Shown piece after piece: positions 9,328 through 17,970 of a stretch of 64,000 nt of DNA. Numbering within the stretch: position 1 is the first letter of the stretch; every line of letters starts with the position of its first letter. Location of the stretch: positions 1 through 64,000 of the forward strand of contig JARGFP010000002.1 in assembly GCA_029210585.1 (NCBI GenBank), in the 5' to 3' direction. The DNA comes from Bacteroidales bacterium. Its GTDB lineage: Bacteria; Bacteroidota; Bacteroidia; Bacteroidales; GCA-2748055. The translations under genes were made by a program, and so were the position numbers. The notes under the pieces are model-generated. The model did no database searches. It saw nothing but the letters and a program-made list of their open reading frames with translations, and was not told where the DNA came from.

Positions 9328-10551
9328 TTAATGGTTAAATACTGCCATCAGCTGAAATCCCGCCCCGCTGAAGAGGGTGGCTTCCTGCTGAAAATTGTAC
9401 AATTGGTAGTTGTTCGGATTCCAGAATGCCATGGTATAAAAGGTCCAGCGATCGAACGTCATCGACCAGTTGATGAACCTGTAGAAATCCTTGTTGGTGA
9501 AGTCATAGAATACGATCCCTGACAGGTTGTGTATAATATTCAGCGGGTAAGATACCGTGGCGCCCAGGAACGAAAGTTGCTGATCGGTTGCGAAGGGCTT
9601 TTCTCCGGCAAGGAGGAAAAATCCCTCGCTCATTACGTTCATACCGTTGCCTATGCTGAATGTATAATCGATCCCTGCATTCAGCATGGTGGTGTAATCG
9701 ACAGGTGAAAAATCAAGATTGTGCTGCGTCAACGATCCTTCCAGCCACAGACCGATACCCAGGTCCACTTTTGTATCGAACGCGATCCTGTTTTCCGGGT
9801 AGGTATCGCCCGTATGAAGCGAATCAGGCAATACTGCATCCGGATCTGTCTCACGGTGATGGAAGGAGAGGGCTGCTTCGCCGATATATACCGGTAATTG
9901 GAGGCGGCCACCATATTCAATTCCTTTTTTCCTGGTTGGGAATTGTTCCAGGCCTTTGATTTCATTGTTTCCGTACAGACCCCAGAGCCAGATGTTGGCA
10001 TTGTTGAGGAAATAGTAACGGCCCAGCAGTCCGTATACACCGTCGGTGAGTTGCAGTGGATCACGCGGATCGATCCTGTCGAACCACATCAGCGGGCGCA
10101 GCATTCTTGCCGACCCGAAATTGATCTTTTGCAAACCTGCGCGTAATTCCCACTGGTTGCCTGCGACCTTAACCCAGGCACGGTACAGGCTCAATTCGCT
10201 GTCATATGCAAGGGTATCTCCCCCGGCATAGGTGGATGATCCCCATATGTTCAGGGATCCCTCACCTTCGAGGAAAAGATTGCCCAGGGGCACTTCAAAT
10301 TTAAGTTCGGGGATGTAACGGAGTCCTGATTGTGCCTGGAACGGCTCGGCGGGATTAATCGTGGACCAGCCGATTACCTGTCCGTTGAGGCTCAGGTTCT
10401 GTGCATGCATACTGAACGGCAGGACCAGGATGGCCAGTATTCCCAGGATTCTCAGCAATCTCAGCATTCTCTGTATTCCCGGCATTTCCTGGATCGCCCG
10501 CATCTGGTGCCCGGATATGGCATGAATCATATGTAGATATATCGTTTTCAT
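9328..10551 (-). CDS. Putative outer-membrane beta-barrel protein of the TetR/ABC operon
   Basis: 407 residues. A hydrophobic segment at about residues 29-50 (MLRLLRILGILAILVLPF, then SMHAQ) looks like the signal peptide, so the true start may be at the internal Met 29; the annotated ATG at 10551 overlaps the TetR stop codon as ATGA, which argues for translational coupling from there. The mature protein is a run of alternating amphipathic strands rich in Tyr, Trp and Asn (for example WGLYGNNEIKG, GAALSFHHRE-like segments), ends close to aromatic residues (GFQLMAVFNH), and has no plug or TonB box. I read it as a 14-18 strand porin or export barrel. No family name assigned. Confidence 0.7.
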   Translation of the reverse strand: MKTIYLHMIHAISGHQMRAIQEMPGIQRMLRLLRILGILAILVLPFSMHAQNLSLNGQVIGWSTINPAEPFQAQSGLRYIPELKFEVPLGNLFLEGEGSLNIWGSSTYAGGDTLAYDSELSLYRAWVKVAGNQWELRAGLQKINFGSARMLRPLMWFDRIDPRDPLQLTDGVYGLLGRYYFLNNANIWLWGLYGNNEIKGLEQFPTRKKGIEYGGRLQLPVYIGEAALSFHHRETDPDAVLPDSLHTGDTYPENRIAFDTKVDLGIGLWLEGSLTQHNLDFSPVDYTTMLNAGIDYTFSIGNGMNVMSEGFFLLAGEKPFATDQQLSFLGATVSYPLNIIHNLSGIVFYDFTNKDFYRFINWSMTFDRWTFYTMAFWNPNNYQLYNFQQEATLFSGAGFQLMAVFNH

Positions 10552-11132
10552 TTCCCGTTGGGTCTGTTGGCAATTCCGTAAAAGAAAAACCGGGTCAGTT
10601 CCATGGCCAGTTCGTTGGGATCGCGGTACATCTTCAGGAGGTTTTCGTCTTTTAGCATCTCGTAGATGTGGTTCAGGAAATAGATGATGAATTCGGGTTT
10701 GATGTCCTTGCGTATCTCCCCTTTTTCCTGGGCAGCAATGTAATCGTTGTAAACTATCCCCAGGACCTGTTGCGTCATCTGGCTCATGTATTCCACCATC
10801 TCAGGTTCTCCGTGGATCATCAGGTCATCCAAAAACTCACTGCTGATATCTGCTGTTCCCTCCATTTTCATCTGGAGCTGCATCTCGATTTTTTCCGTAA
10901 AGGGCACGTCACTGTTCATGATGGCTTTGTAACGGTCCATGGATTCCTTCATGGTTTTTTCCATGATGGCTTTCACCAGTTCCATCTTATTGGAGAAATA
11001 CTTGTAGTACGTCATTTTGCTGACGTTTGCCTCGGAGCAGACTTCTTCGATGGTCACCCTTTTGAATCCATGCTTCCAAAAGAGGTCCTTCCCTGTGGCG
11101 ATGATCTGCTTTTTCTTCTTCGGAATAGACAT
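10548..11132 (-). CDS. TetR/AcrR family transcriptional regulator
   Basis: 194 residues. The N-terminal helix-turn-helix reads TIEEVCSEANVSKMTYYKYF (about residues 24-43), the classical TetR recognition helix pattern ending in YYKYF. The C-terminal ligand domain is all-helical without recognisable ligand. It is first in the operon and overlaps the barrel gene by four bases, so it is transcribed with the transport genes. Two similar operator-like palindromes lie directly upstream (11133-11185), which points to autoregulation of the whole operon. Confidence 0.92.
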   Translation of the reverse strand: MSIPKKKKQIIATGKDLFWKHGFKRVTIEEVCSEANVSKMTYYKYFSNKMELVKAIMEKTMKESMDRYKAIMNSDVPFTEKIEMQLQMKMEGTADISSEFLDDLMIHGEPEMVEYMSQMTQQVLGIVYNDYIAAQEKGEIRKDIKPEFIIYFLNHIYEMLKDENLLKMYRDPNELAMELTRFFFYGIANRPNGK

Positions 11133-11185
11133 AATATTGTATAGTATACGAAAAAAGTAAAAAAGAACTAATATCGTACAATATT
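11133..11185 (-). promoter_or_regulatory. Candidate TetR operators (two related palindromic sites)
   Basis: Site A, 11170-11185, is a 16-bp near-palindrome AATATCGTACAATATT with one mismatched pair. Site B, 11133-11149, starts AATATTGTA (identical to a half of site A in reverse) and contains the perfect palindrome GTATAGTATAC (11139-11149). Both sit immediately before the TetR start codon. Assignment to this TetR is inferred from position and symmetry. Confidence 0.5.
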
Positions 11186-11239
11186 ACACTATTGGTAAAT
11201 ACAAGTCAAGGAAAATCGTAAAAAAGTGATTGAAATGCT

Positions 11240-11272
11240 AAAAAAAAGGCGGAAGATGTATTCTCCCGCCTT
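11240..11272 (-). terminator. Rho-independent terminator of the asnB locus
   Basis: On the minus strand an 11-bp stem AAGGCGGGAGA / TCTTCCGCCTT (one G-T pair) closes a five-base loop and runs into eight T. It lies just after the remnant asnB C-terminus and before the TetR gene. Confidence 0.8.
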
Positions 11273-11310
11273 GATCACGCCCCTGGTGAGCTATCTGTCA
11301 ATCCTGATTG

Positions 11311-12683
11311 TTATTCCCCTGATTTTCCGTAATTCGGGAGGACCCTTGCGCTGGGATCATTCACATTGCAGTTCTCCCAGTTTTTGTTTGGCATCCAGAA
11401 ATCGGCCACACAGTGGGACTGTCCAGGGAAGTGGGATTCGAAGATTTCCCGACACCGGTAAAATTCATTTTCAGTTCGGGCCTGATGGCCATCACGTAAT
11501 CGACAAATGCAAGGTCTCCGAAAGGCACACGCGCCTCCAGTCCGCAAGAGGAGATACTCCTGTCGGCACGCAATACATCATACATATAGATTTCCCTTAG
11601 TCTCTTTTCAGCCTCTTCCTGGAAGGCGGAGGGGGAGGGAGCGAAATCGGTGTATTTGTAACCAAAGATCTCGTCGCTTATCTCCCCGGTCATGAGCACC
11701 TTGATATCGGTATTTTCGCTGACGTATTTGGATACCAGGTACATGCCCATGGAGGCCCTGATGGTAGTGATATCGTATGTTTCGATGTTGTAGATCAATG
11801 TGCTGAGGGTATCGAAAATGTCCTGTCTTTTGAACAGTACCTCCGTATGATCGGCACCCAGGTAATCGGCAACGATCCTGGCATACTTGGTATCGATGGC
11901 ATCTTCATCAATTCCCACTGCAAAGGTGCGGATGGGCTGGTCCATCATCCTGGCAGCAATGGCGCAGACCAGGCTGGAATCGAGGCCCCCGCTGCAGAGG
12001 AATCCTACCGGCACGTCTGACTGCAGGCGTTTCTCAACACCTTCCGTGAGCGTAAGGTTGATATTTTCCAGCACCTCTTCCAGCTCATGGTCGGAGAATT
12101 TTTCAACTTTGGCAATGTCGTTGTAGCAGACAAATTTTTCACCATCATATACATGTCCGGGAGGAAAAGGCTTCACATCATTACACAGTAGCGTAAGTGC
12201 TTTCATCTCGCTGGCAAACAGGATGGCGCCATCTTTGTCGTACCCGTAAAACATAGGCCTGATGCCAATCGGATCCCTGGCCGCCAGGTATTTGTCTTTT
12301 TCTTTGTCATAGATCACGCATACAAACTCAGCATCCAGCCTTTTAGCAGTTTCATAGATGCCCAGCTCCTTGTACATCGGGATGATCACCTCGCAGTCGG
12401 AGGAAGACTGGAAATCGTGTTTCCCCTGGTAATCCTCAAGCAGTTGCGGGTAATTGTAGACTTCACCATTTGCCACCAGGCACACCCCGTTATAATCCAT
12501 GGGCTGGTTTCCATCATCCGACACATCCATGATCTTTAACCTGTGAAATCCCATCCAGCCTTTGTCAGCAAATTCAGCATAAAGACTGTTGTCAGGACCC
12601 CGGTACTTGATCTTTTGAAATTCACTTACCGCTTTCAGGCGTGTCATTTTATCGCTCCCGGTATACACTGCAAATCCGCACAT
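11311..12683 (-). pseudogene. asnB: Asparagine synthetase (glutamine-hydrolysing), internal deletion and frame change
   Basis: The N-terminal 400 residues are an intact AsnB: catalytic Cys2 (MCGFAVYTG), the glutaminase domain, the ATP pyrophosphatase loop LCSGGLDSS and the late motif GLEARVPF. At about 11470, just after IRPELKMN, the frame turns to unrelated residues and stops at 11361. The true C-terminus is present in another frame and reads ADFWMPNKNW, then NVNDPSARVLPNYG, ending at 11311. Comparison with normal AsnB (about 555 residues) shows about 110 residues of the synthetase domain are missing between these points. The result should lack asparagine synthesis, though the glutaminase half could be made. 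An assembly error in the read set is the alternative. Confidence 0.82.
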
Positions 12684-12979
12684 AATTGCTCTATTTAATT
12701 TTAAATTATAATCAAATTAGGGTGTAAAAATATGAAATCGTAATATAAAACAAGAAAAACAATAAATATTTTCATAAATATGCAGTTATTTATAAGAAAT
12801 TGATTTTTTTGACAGTCGTTTGGTCCAGGCCTGTTGCACATCAAAATGTGCTTACCCGGGCAGGGGCGGAAGTCCGGGAAAGATGTTATCATTGTCTGTA
12901 AACAGACGGTTTTGGACGATGCGTAGCGGATGATCAAACAATTATTTATCTATATTTACTGCTACTAATCAATCAACCA
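12684..12979. other. AT-rich divergent intergenic region
   Basis: About 300 bases between the asnB remnant (minus) and the Gfo/Idh gene (plus). Strongly AT-rich next to asnB. A weak -7-like TATATTTA lies about 25 bases before the plus-strand gene. No perfect promoter, hairpin or small gene is supported. Confidence 0.5.
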
Positions 12980-14284
12980 ATGACAATGAACAACAAAACG
13001 GACCGTCGTGATTTCATAAAGAAAACATTGTTTACTGCCGGCGCCCTCACCATTGTGCCCCGTCATGTACTGGGAGGACCCGGGTTTACAGCTCCGAGTG
13101 ACAAGATCAGTTTCGGATATATTGGTACAGGCAAGCAGATCAGGACGCTCCTGGACAATTTCATTAAATTGCCTGAAGTCAAGGTTTTGGCAGCTGCTGA
13201 TGTGGATTCAAAAAAACTGGCAAGGTTCAAAGGATGGGTGGAAACTTACTATAGTGAGGATTCCCTTCAGAAAAAGTACAAATGTTGTGATACCTATGGG
13301 GATTACCGGGAGTTGCTGGGGCGGAAGGATATCGATGCGGTGGTTGTAGCGACGCCGGACCACTGGCATGCCATTCAATCCATAGATGCATTGAATGCAG
13401 GCAAGGATGTCTATTGTGAGAAACCGCTGGCGCATACCATTGAAGAGGGCAGGGCCATAGTGAATGCCACCCGCAACAATGGTCGCGTCTTACAGACGGG
13501 CAGTATGCAGCGCTCCTGGCGTGATTTCAGGAAGGCCTGTGAGCTTGTGAGAAACGGGTACATTGGTGAAATATCAAAGGTACTGGTAAATGTAGGGGGT
13601 CCGGGATTATTCTGCGATCTTCCGGAGCAGCCGCAACCCGGATACCTCGACTGGAACGCATGGGTGGGACCGGCGGTCTGGCGACCCTACAACGCGGTGC
13701 TTTCGCCCCCCATCGAGGATGATGGCTGGCCCATGTGGCGGAATTATATGGCGTATGGCGGGGGAATACTTGCTGACTGGGGCGCGCACATGTTCGATAT
13801 TGCGCAGTGGGGACTTGGCATGGATGATTCCGGTCCGGTACGTATTATTCCTCCCGCAGAGCGGCTGGCGAAATGGGGTGTCACGTTTGTTTATGCCAAC
13901 GGCGTGGAGATGGTGCACGAAGATTTTGGCAGGGGATACGCGGTGAGGTTCATCGGCTCCGAAGGGACCCTGGATGTGAGTCGCTCTTTCCTGGACAGCA
14001 ATCCTGAGAATATTGTAACGGCAGCACTTGCTGCAACCGATGTGCGGTTGTATCACAGTGACAACCATTACAAGGACTTTACCGATTCCATCAGGGACAG
14101 GACCCAGCCGGTTGCCGATGTGGAGATTGGTCACCGTTCGGCCACAATATGCAGCCTGGGCAACATTGCCTATCACCTGGCTCGTCCACTTGAATGGGAT
14201 CCGGAAATGGAACAGTTCAAAGACGATGCCGTTGCCAACCGGTTAAGATCCAAGGCATACCGGGAGGGGTACAAGCTGGGCTGA
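12980..14284 (+). CDS. Gfo/Idh/MocA-family oxidoreductase with Tat signal
   Basis: 434 residues. The N-terminus holds a twin-arginine motif TDRRDFIKKT followed by a hydrophobic stretch, so the enzyme is exported folded, presumably with its NAD(P) bound. After it comes the Rossmann start ISFGYIGTGKQ, the family motif EKPLAHTIEEG (Lys of the catalytic EKP) and a C-terminal domain with WGAHMFDIAQWGL. Such exported members act on sugars or glycosides, often making 3-keto sugars, but the substrate cannot be read here. Two in-frame ATGs (12980, 12986) are both plausible. It stands alone, with no SusCD or hydrolase beside it. A second Tat-type member is at 61055. Confidence 0.9.
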   Translation: MTMNNKTDRRDFIKKTLFTAGALTIVPRHVLGGPGFTAPSDKISFGYIGTGKQIRTLLDNFIKLPEVKVLAAADVDSKKLARFKGWVETYYSEDSLQKKYKCCDTYGDYRELLGRKDIDAVVVATPDHWHAIQSIDALNAGKDVYCEKPLAHTIEEGRAIVNATRNNGRVLQTGSMQRSWRDFRKACELVRNGYIGEISKVLVNVGGPGLFCDLPEQPQPGYLDWNAWVGPAVWRPYNAVLSPPIEDDGWPMWRNYMAYGGGILADWGAHMFDIAQWGLGMDDSGPVRIIPPAERLAKWGVTFVYANGVEMVHEDFGRGYAVRFIGSEGTLDVSRSFLDSNPENIVTAALAATDVRLYHSDNHYKDFTDSIRDRTQPVADVEIGHRSATICSLGNIAYHLARPLEWDPEMEQFKDDAVANRLRSKAYREGYKLG

Positions 14285-14474
14285 ACAGGTATTAAAGGAG
14301 TATCAGGCTTCGCTTTCACTTCTTGAGAACTGAATACAGAAAGTGTTCTTTCAGTGGACCGGCATAATATTGCGGCTGTGCTCACATTTTGAATCCTGCG
14401 TACCTATAGCTGCATCATGGATATGGGATCATCATCACGCTGGCCTGGTGGGGCCATTCCACGGATCACCGGTA

Positions 14475-15579
14475 CTACTGTGTCCCGGTTTGCTGGCCTC
14501 CATATTCCATCAGGTAGGCTTTGATGAAATCATCCAGTTCACCATCCAGTACTGCCTGCACATTGCCCGTTTCATAATTGGTCCGCAAATCCTTCACCAG
14601 CTTGTAGGGATGCAGCACATAATTCCTGATCTGTGAGCCCCATTCGATCTTCTTCTTATTGCCTTCCACTTCGGCCTGTTTTTCGCGTCTTTTCTGCAGC
14701 TCGATCTCGTAGAGGTGTGATTTCAGGATGCGCAGGGCATTTTCCCTGTTCTTTAATTGCGACCGGGTTTCGGTGTTGTCAACAGTAATTCCCGTGGGAA
14801 GGTGCTTTACCCGTACACCGGTTTCCACCTTGTTCACATTCTGACCACCGGCCCCGCCCGACCTGAAGGTATCCCATTCGATATCGGCCGGGTTGATGGT
14901 GATTTCGATGCTGTCATCGATCACCGGGGCTACAAAGACCGAGGCAAAAGAGGTATGCCTGCGGTTGGCCGAATCATAGGGAGAGAGTCGCACCAGACGG
15001 TGTACCCCGGATTCCCCTTTCAGGTACCCATAGGCGAAGTCGCCTGTGAATTCAAGTGTGACGGACTTGATCCCTGCCTCGTCACCCGGAAGGTAATGAA
15101 GTTCCCTGATCTTGTAGTCGTTTTTTTCTCCGTACCTGAGGTACATACGCATGAGCATTTCCGCCCAGTCGGTGCTCTCCGTTCCTCCTGCGCCCGGGTT
15201 GATCTTCATGATCGCACCAAGTGCATCTTCCTCGTTGCGGAGCATGTTTTTGGATTCGAGGGCCTCTGTGAGACGGATGGCTTTGGCATACTGTGCATCC
15301 ACTTCTTCTTCGGTTGCTTCTTCTTCTTCAAGAAATTCTGCCAGTACCTTCAGGTCCTCCACTGCAGTTTCAACATCTGCAAATGCATTGGTCCACGACT
15401 TCAGCCTGGAGATTTTCTTCATCTGCTCTTCGGCCGCCTTCGGGTCGTCCCAGAAATCTGCAGCCTGGGTCAGCCGCTCTTCTTCTTCAATCGAACGTAA
15501 TTTTGCATCTACGTCAAAGATGCCTCCTTAACGCAGCCAGGCGATCAATGAGGTCTTTCAATTCTTCGGTGCTGATCAT
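14475..15579 (-). CDS. prfB: Peptide chain release factor 2 with programmed +1 frameshift
   Basis: RF2 recognises UGA and UAA and triggers release of the peptide. The gene starts at ATG 15579 and reads 21 codons ([21 protein letters not shown]) to CTT TGA; after a +1 slip at this stop the remaining 346 codons continue without a break to 14475, giving 367 residues, the normal length. Landmarks include the tripeptide GGQ inside [12 protein letters not shown], the site methylated by PrmC, whose gene is 1.5 kb away. A plain ORF call would start at 15422 and lose about 50 residues. Cytoplasmic, housekeeping. Confidence 0.96.
15514..15528 (-). promoter_or_regulatory. RF2 programmed frameshift signal
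   Basis: On the minus strand: internal Shine-Dalgarno AGGAGG (15528-15523), three bases, then CTT TGA C (15519-15513). This matches the known autoregulatory element of bacterial prfB, where low RF2 lets the ribosome pause at UGA and slip forward by one base. Confidence 0.95.
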
Positions 15580-15795
15580 CGTTTATCTGTTATTGATTAA
15601 TTTATAATTGTCAGAAGGAATCCCAGGTGAATTTTTTCATGCACAGGTGTGGGCTTTATTAAGAAAAATACCTTCGTGAGCTCACAACCTTAATTCATGT
15701 TCGTTCCTATTTTTTGTAAAGATAGCTTTTCGAGCCATAGCCACAAAACGGGAAAAAACGCGTATCTTGTTCTTTTTGCATGTAATATTAAAAGG

Positions 15796-16536
15796 ATGAA
15801 ACAAACCGGAACCCTGCTGATCTCCATTGCCATACTCTTTGCGGGATTGAATGGATGTAATATCAATACTGGTAAGCAACTGAATGTGATGGTCGTGGCC
15901 GGCGGTCACAGTTTTGATACCACTGAATTTGTTGAGATGTTCAGCGCGATTGATGAGATCACGTTTGATACCGTTATGCAGCCACGCGCCAACAGGATGA
16001 TCGCAGCAGGAGAGACAGGAGAGTATGATGTGATCGTTTTCTATGATATGTGGTCAGAAGCAGACAGCGCCGTGAGGGCCGGGTACCAGCGGTTGCTTGA
16101 AAAAGGGATCGGTATGGTATTCCTGCACCACGCATTGGCCGGGTACCAGCAATGGGTTGAATATGTAAATATTATTGGCGGCAAATACCATTCTTCGAAA
16201 TCATATGTCGATTCTTCCATGTATTCCAGTTTTCAGCACGATATCGAGATGGATGTAACTGTTGTGCGCAAAGATCACCCGGTTACGCGGGGGATGCAGG
16301 ATTTTTCAATTTTTGATGAAGGGTACGGGAATATAGAAGTCAAAAGCGATGTGATGGTACTTCTCACTACGGACCACCCGGCTTCCTCTGAAAAGATCGG
16401 TTGGGTAACAACCTACCGGAATTCGAAGCTCGTTTACCTGATGCCGGGGCACGACAAACATGCCTTTGTCAATCCGAATTACAGGAAGCTGGTTACAAAT
16501 TCCATTGATTTCGTATATCGGCAGGGACAATTTTAA
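15796..16536 (+). CDS. ThuA-like domain lipoprotein
   Basis: 246 residues. The start at 15796 opens a lipoprotein signal peptide with lipobox AGLNGC (Cys about 22); an in-frame extension upstream has no signal character. The mature part has the ThuA-like (class I amidotransferase fold) pattern: VMVVAGGHSFD at the start, YDVIVFYDMW, the nucleophile-elbow-like GIGMVFLHHAL, and GHDKHAF near the end. ThuA-domain proteins are found with Gfo/Idh/MocA oxidoreductases and sugar-degrading genes in Bacteroidota and Planctomycetes; their reaction is not settled. It is single here, though Tat-type Gfo/Idh genes lie in the same window. Predicted membrane-anchored in the periplasm. Confidence 0.82.
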   Translation: MKQTGTLLISIAILFAGLNGCNINTGKQLNVMVVAGGHSFDTTEFVEMFSAIDEITFDTVMQPRANRMIAAGETGEYDVIVFYDMWSEADSAVRAGYQRLLEKGIGMVFLHHALAGYQQWVEYVNIIGGKYHSSKSYVDSSMYSSFQHDIEMDVTVVRKDHPVTRGMQDFSIFDEGYGNIEVKSDVMVLLTTDHPASSEKIGWVTTYRNSKLVYLMPGHDKHAFVNPNYRKLVTNSIDFVYRQGQF

Positions 16537-16553
16537 GTACTGAGAGACGCCAG

Positions 16554-17015
16554 TCAGTTTTCCTTCAGCCGGTCGAACGCCCGGTAAATCTCCTCTGCGG
16601 AAAATCCTCGCTGTGCTGCGAACCGCAACACCTTTGCCTTGTTGGCTGGAATTGACGGATCTCCTGCCGAGCTGATTTTTTGTGCGATCAGATGGTCAAG
16701 TATTTCTGTGTAGTCCGCTTCATCGATCTTCCCGAGGGCCTGTTCGATGACCGCATCGGTCAGTCCTTTCTGCCGGAGCGCATAGCCGATCCTGATGCGC
16801 CCCCATTTATTGAACTTCAGCTTGTCTTTTACGAAATAGTGCGCAAACCTGCTGTCATCAATAAACTGATGTTCCACCAGGTAAGCAAGGGCCTTGTCGG
16901 CTTCCAGTTCATCCAGTCCCCAGGCGATCATTTTGGTCCGCATATCCTGACTGCTTTTTTCTGAAGTGCTGCAGAGCTTTGCGGCCCGGTCGAGTGTTTT
17001 ATTGTAGTCAGCCAT
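16554..17015 (-). CDS. recX: RecX-family regulatory protein
   Basis: 153 residues, the usual size for RecX, an all-helical cytoplasmic protein that binds RecA filaments and limits recombination. The three-helix repeats are visible: helix motifs CSTSEKSSQDMRTKM, then YLVEHQFIDDSRFAHYFV (the conserved 'FIDD.RFA' motif), then WGRIRIGYALRQKGL. No recA is nearby in the window. It lies 60 bases downstream of prmC on the same strand, and its 3' end meets the ThuA-like gene tail to tail. Confidence 0.88.
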   Translation of the reverse strand: MADYNKTLDRAAKLCSTSEKSSQDMRTKMIAWGLDELEADKALAYLVEHQFIDDSRFAHYFVKDKLKFNKWGRIRIGYALRQKGLTDAVIEQALGKIDEADYTEILDHLIAQKISSAGDPSIPANKAKVLRFAAQRGFSAEEIYRAFDRLKEN

Positions 17016-17075
17016 CTTGTATTACGTATTCTGAATTTCAGGTATTATTCTCATTTTATCAGCAATAATTTTTGC

Positions 17076-17945
17076 TCAAAGTGGCATTCGCATGGCTTTT
17101 ATGAACCTGTCCTTTCCGTGTATATCCTTCAGCAGCCTGACGCTCCCATATCCTTCCTTCGTGAACAGGGACCTTGTTTCCTTTCCGAAGCGCTCATTGA
17201 TCTCCACCCAGACAGATCCGCCATCAGCGAGTGCACTTTTTCCATATGTTGCGATGGCGCGGTAGAAGATCAGCGGATCCACGTCTGAAACGTACAGGGC
17301 AGCAGCCGGTTCGTGTGTGGTCACCCGCGGGTGCATTGCCAGCTTATCCGATTCGGTCACGTAGGGAGGATTGCTTGCGATAATATCGTACCGGGCATTA
17401 TCCGGCTTCCCGGCCAGTTCCAGGATATTTGCATGTAACATGTTTACGCTGACATTGTTTCTTTGTGCGTTTTTTCCTGCGACTTCGATGGCGCCGGGTT
17501 CAATATCCATTGCGGCCACCCTGCTACCGGAGATGTAGTGGGCGAGGGTGACTGCAATGCAGCCGCTGCCCGTTCCGACATCCAGTATCCGGGGTGTGGG
17601 TGTGTTGTTTTCCCGGAGAATATGGTTCACCAGTTCTTCGGTTTCCTGCCTGGGAATCAGCACGCGCTCATCCACGAAAAATTGCAGGTCAAAGAATTGG
17701 GATTCGCCTAAAATATATTGAATCGGCCTGTTTTTCTGCAATTCTTTGACAATTTTCGTAATTTCGGACCGTGATTGATGGTCCGGCTCGGCCGAAGGGT
17801 CTTTCAGTATGCGGTATTCCGAATACCCGGCATGTTCCAGGATCATTCGTGCAATGGATACAGCTTCATTGCCGGGAAAAAGGTCAGCCAGTGTTGTGAT
17901 CAGTTCCCGCCTTGTAGTTGCGATGTCTTTTATTCCCCGGGTCAT
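17076..17945 (-). CDS. prmC: Release factor glutamine methyltransferase
   Basis: PrmC methylates the glutamine of the GGQ loop of RF1 and RF2 using S-adenosylmethionine. The 289-residue protein (start at ATG 17945, where the family begins; the frame stays open upstream without similarity) has an N-terminal helical domain, the SAM loop DVGTGSG (122-128) and the catalytic NPPYV (192-196), both diagnostic. It is divergent from ribD with only 25 bases between the starts, and shares the neighbourhood with its substrate gene prfB. Cytoplasmic. Confidence 0.94.
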   Translation of the reverse strand: MTRGIKDIATTRRELITTLADLFPGNEAVSIARMILEHAGYSEYRILKDPSAEPDHQSRSEITKIVKELQKNRPIQYILGESQFFDLQFFVDERVLIPRQETEELVNHILRENNTPTPRILDVGTGSGCIAVTLAHYISGSRVAAMDIEPGAIEVAGKNAQRNNVSVNMLHANILELAGKPDNARYDIIASNPPYVTESDKLAMHPRVTTHEPAAALYVSDVDPLIFYRAIATYGKSALADGGSVWVEINERFGKETRSLFTKEGYGSVRLLKDIHGKDRFIKAMRMPL

Positions 17946-17970
17946 GAACCAAAGATAAGAATTAACAATT

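Noticed and set aside
12701-12937. 78-codon minus-strand ORF upstream of asnB
   Set aside because: AT-driven open frame with a Phe/Ile/Leu-rich translation and no similarity; region behaves as a divergent promoter region.
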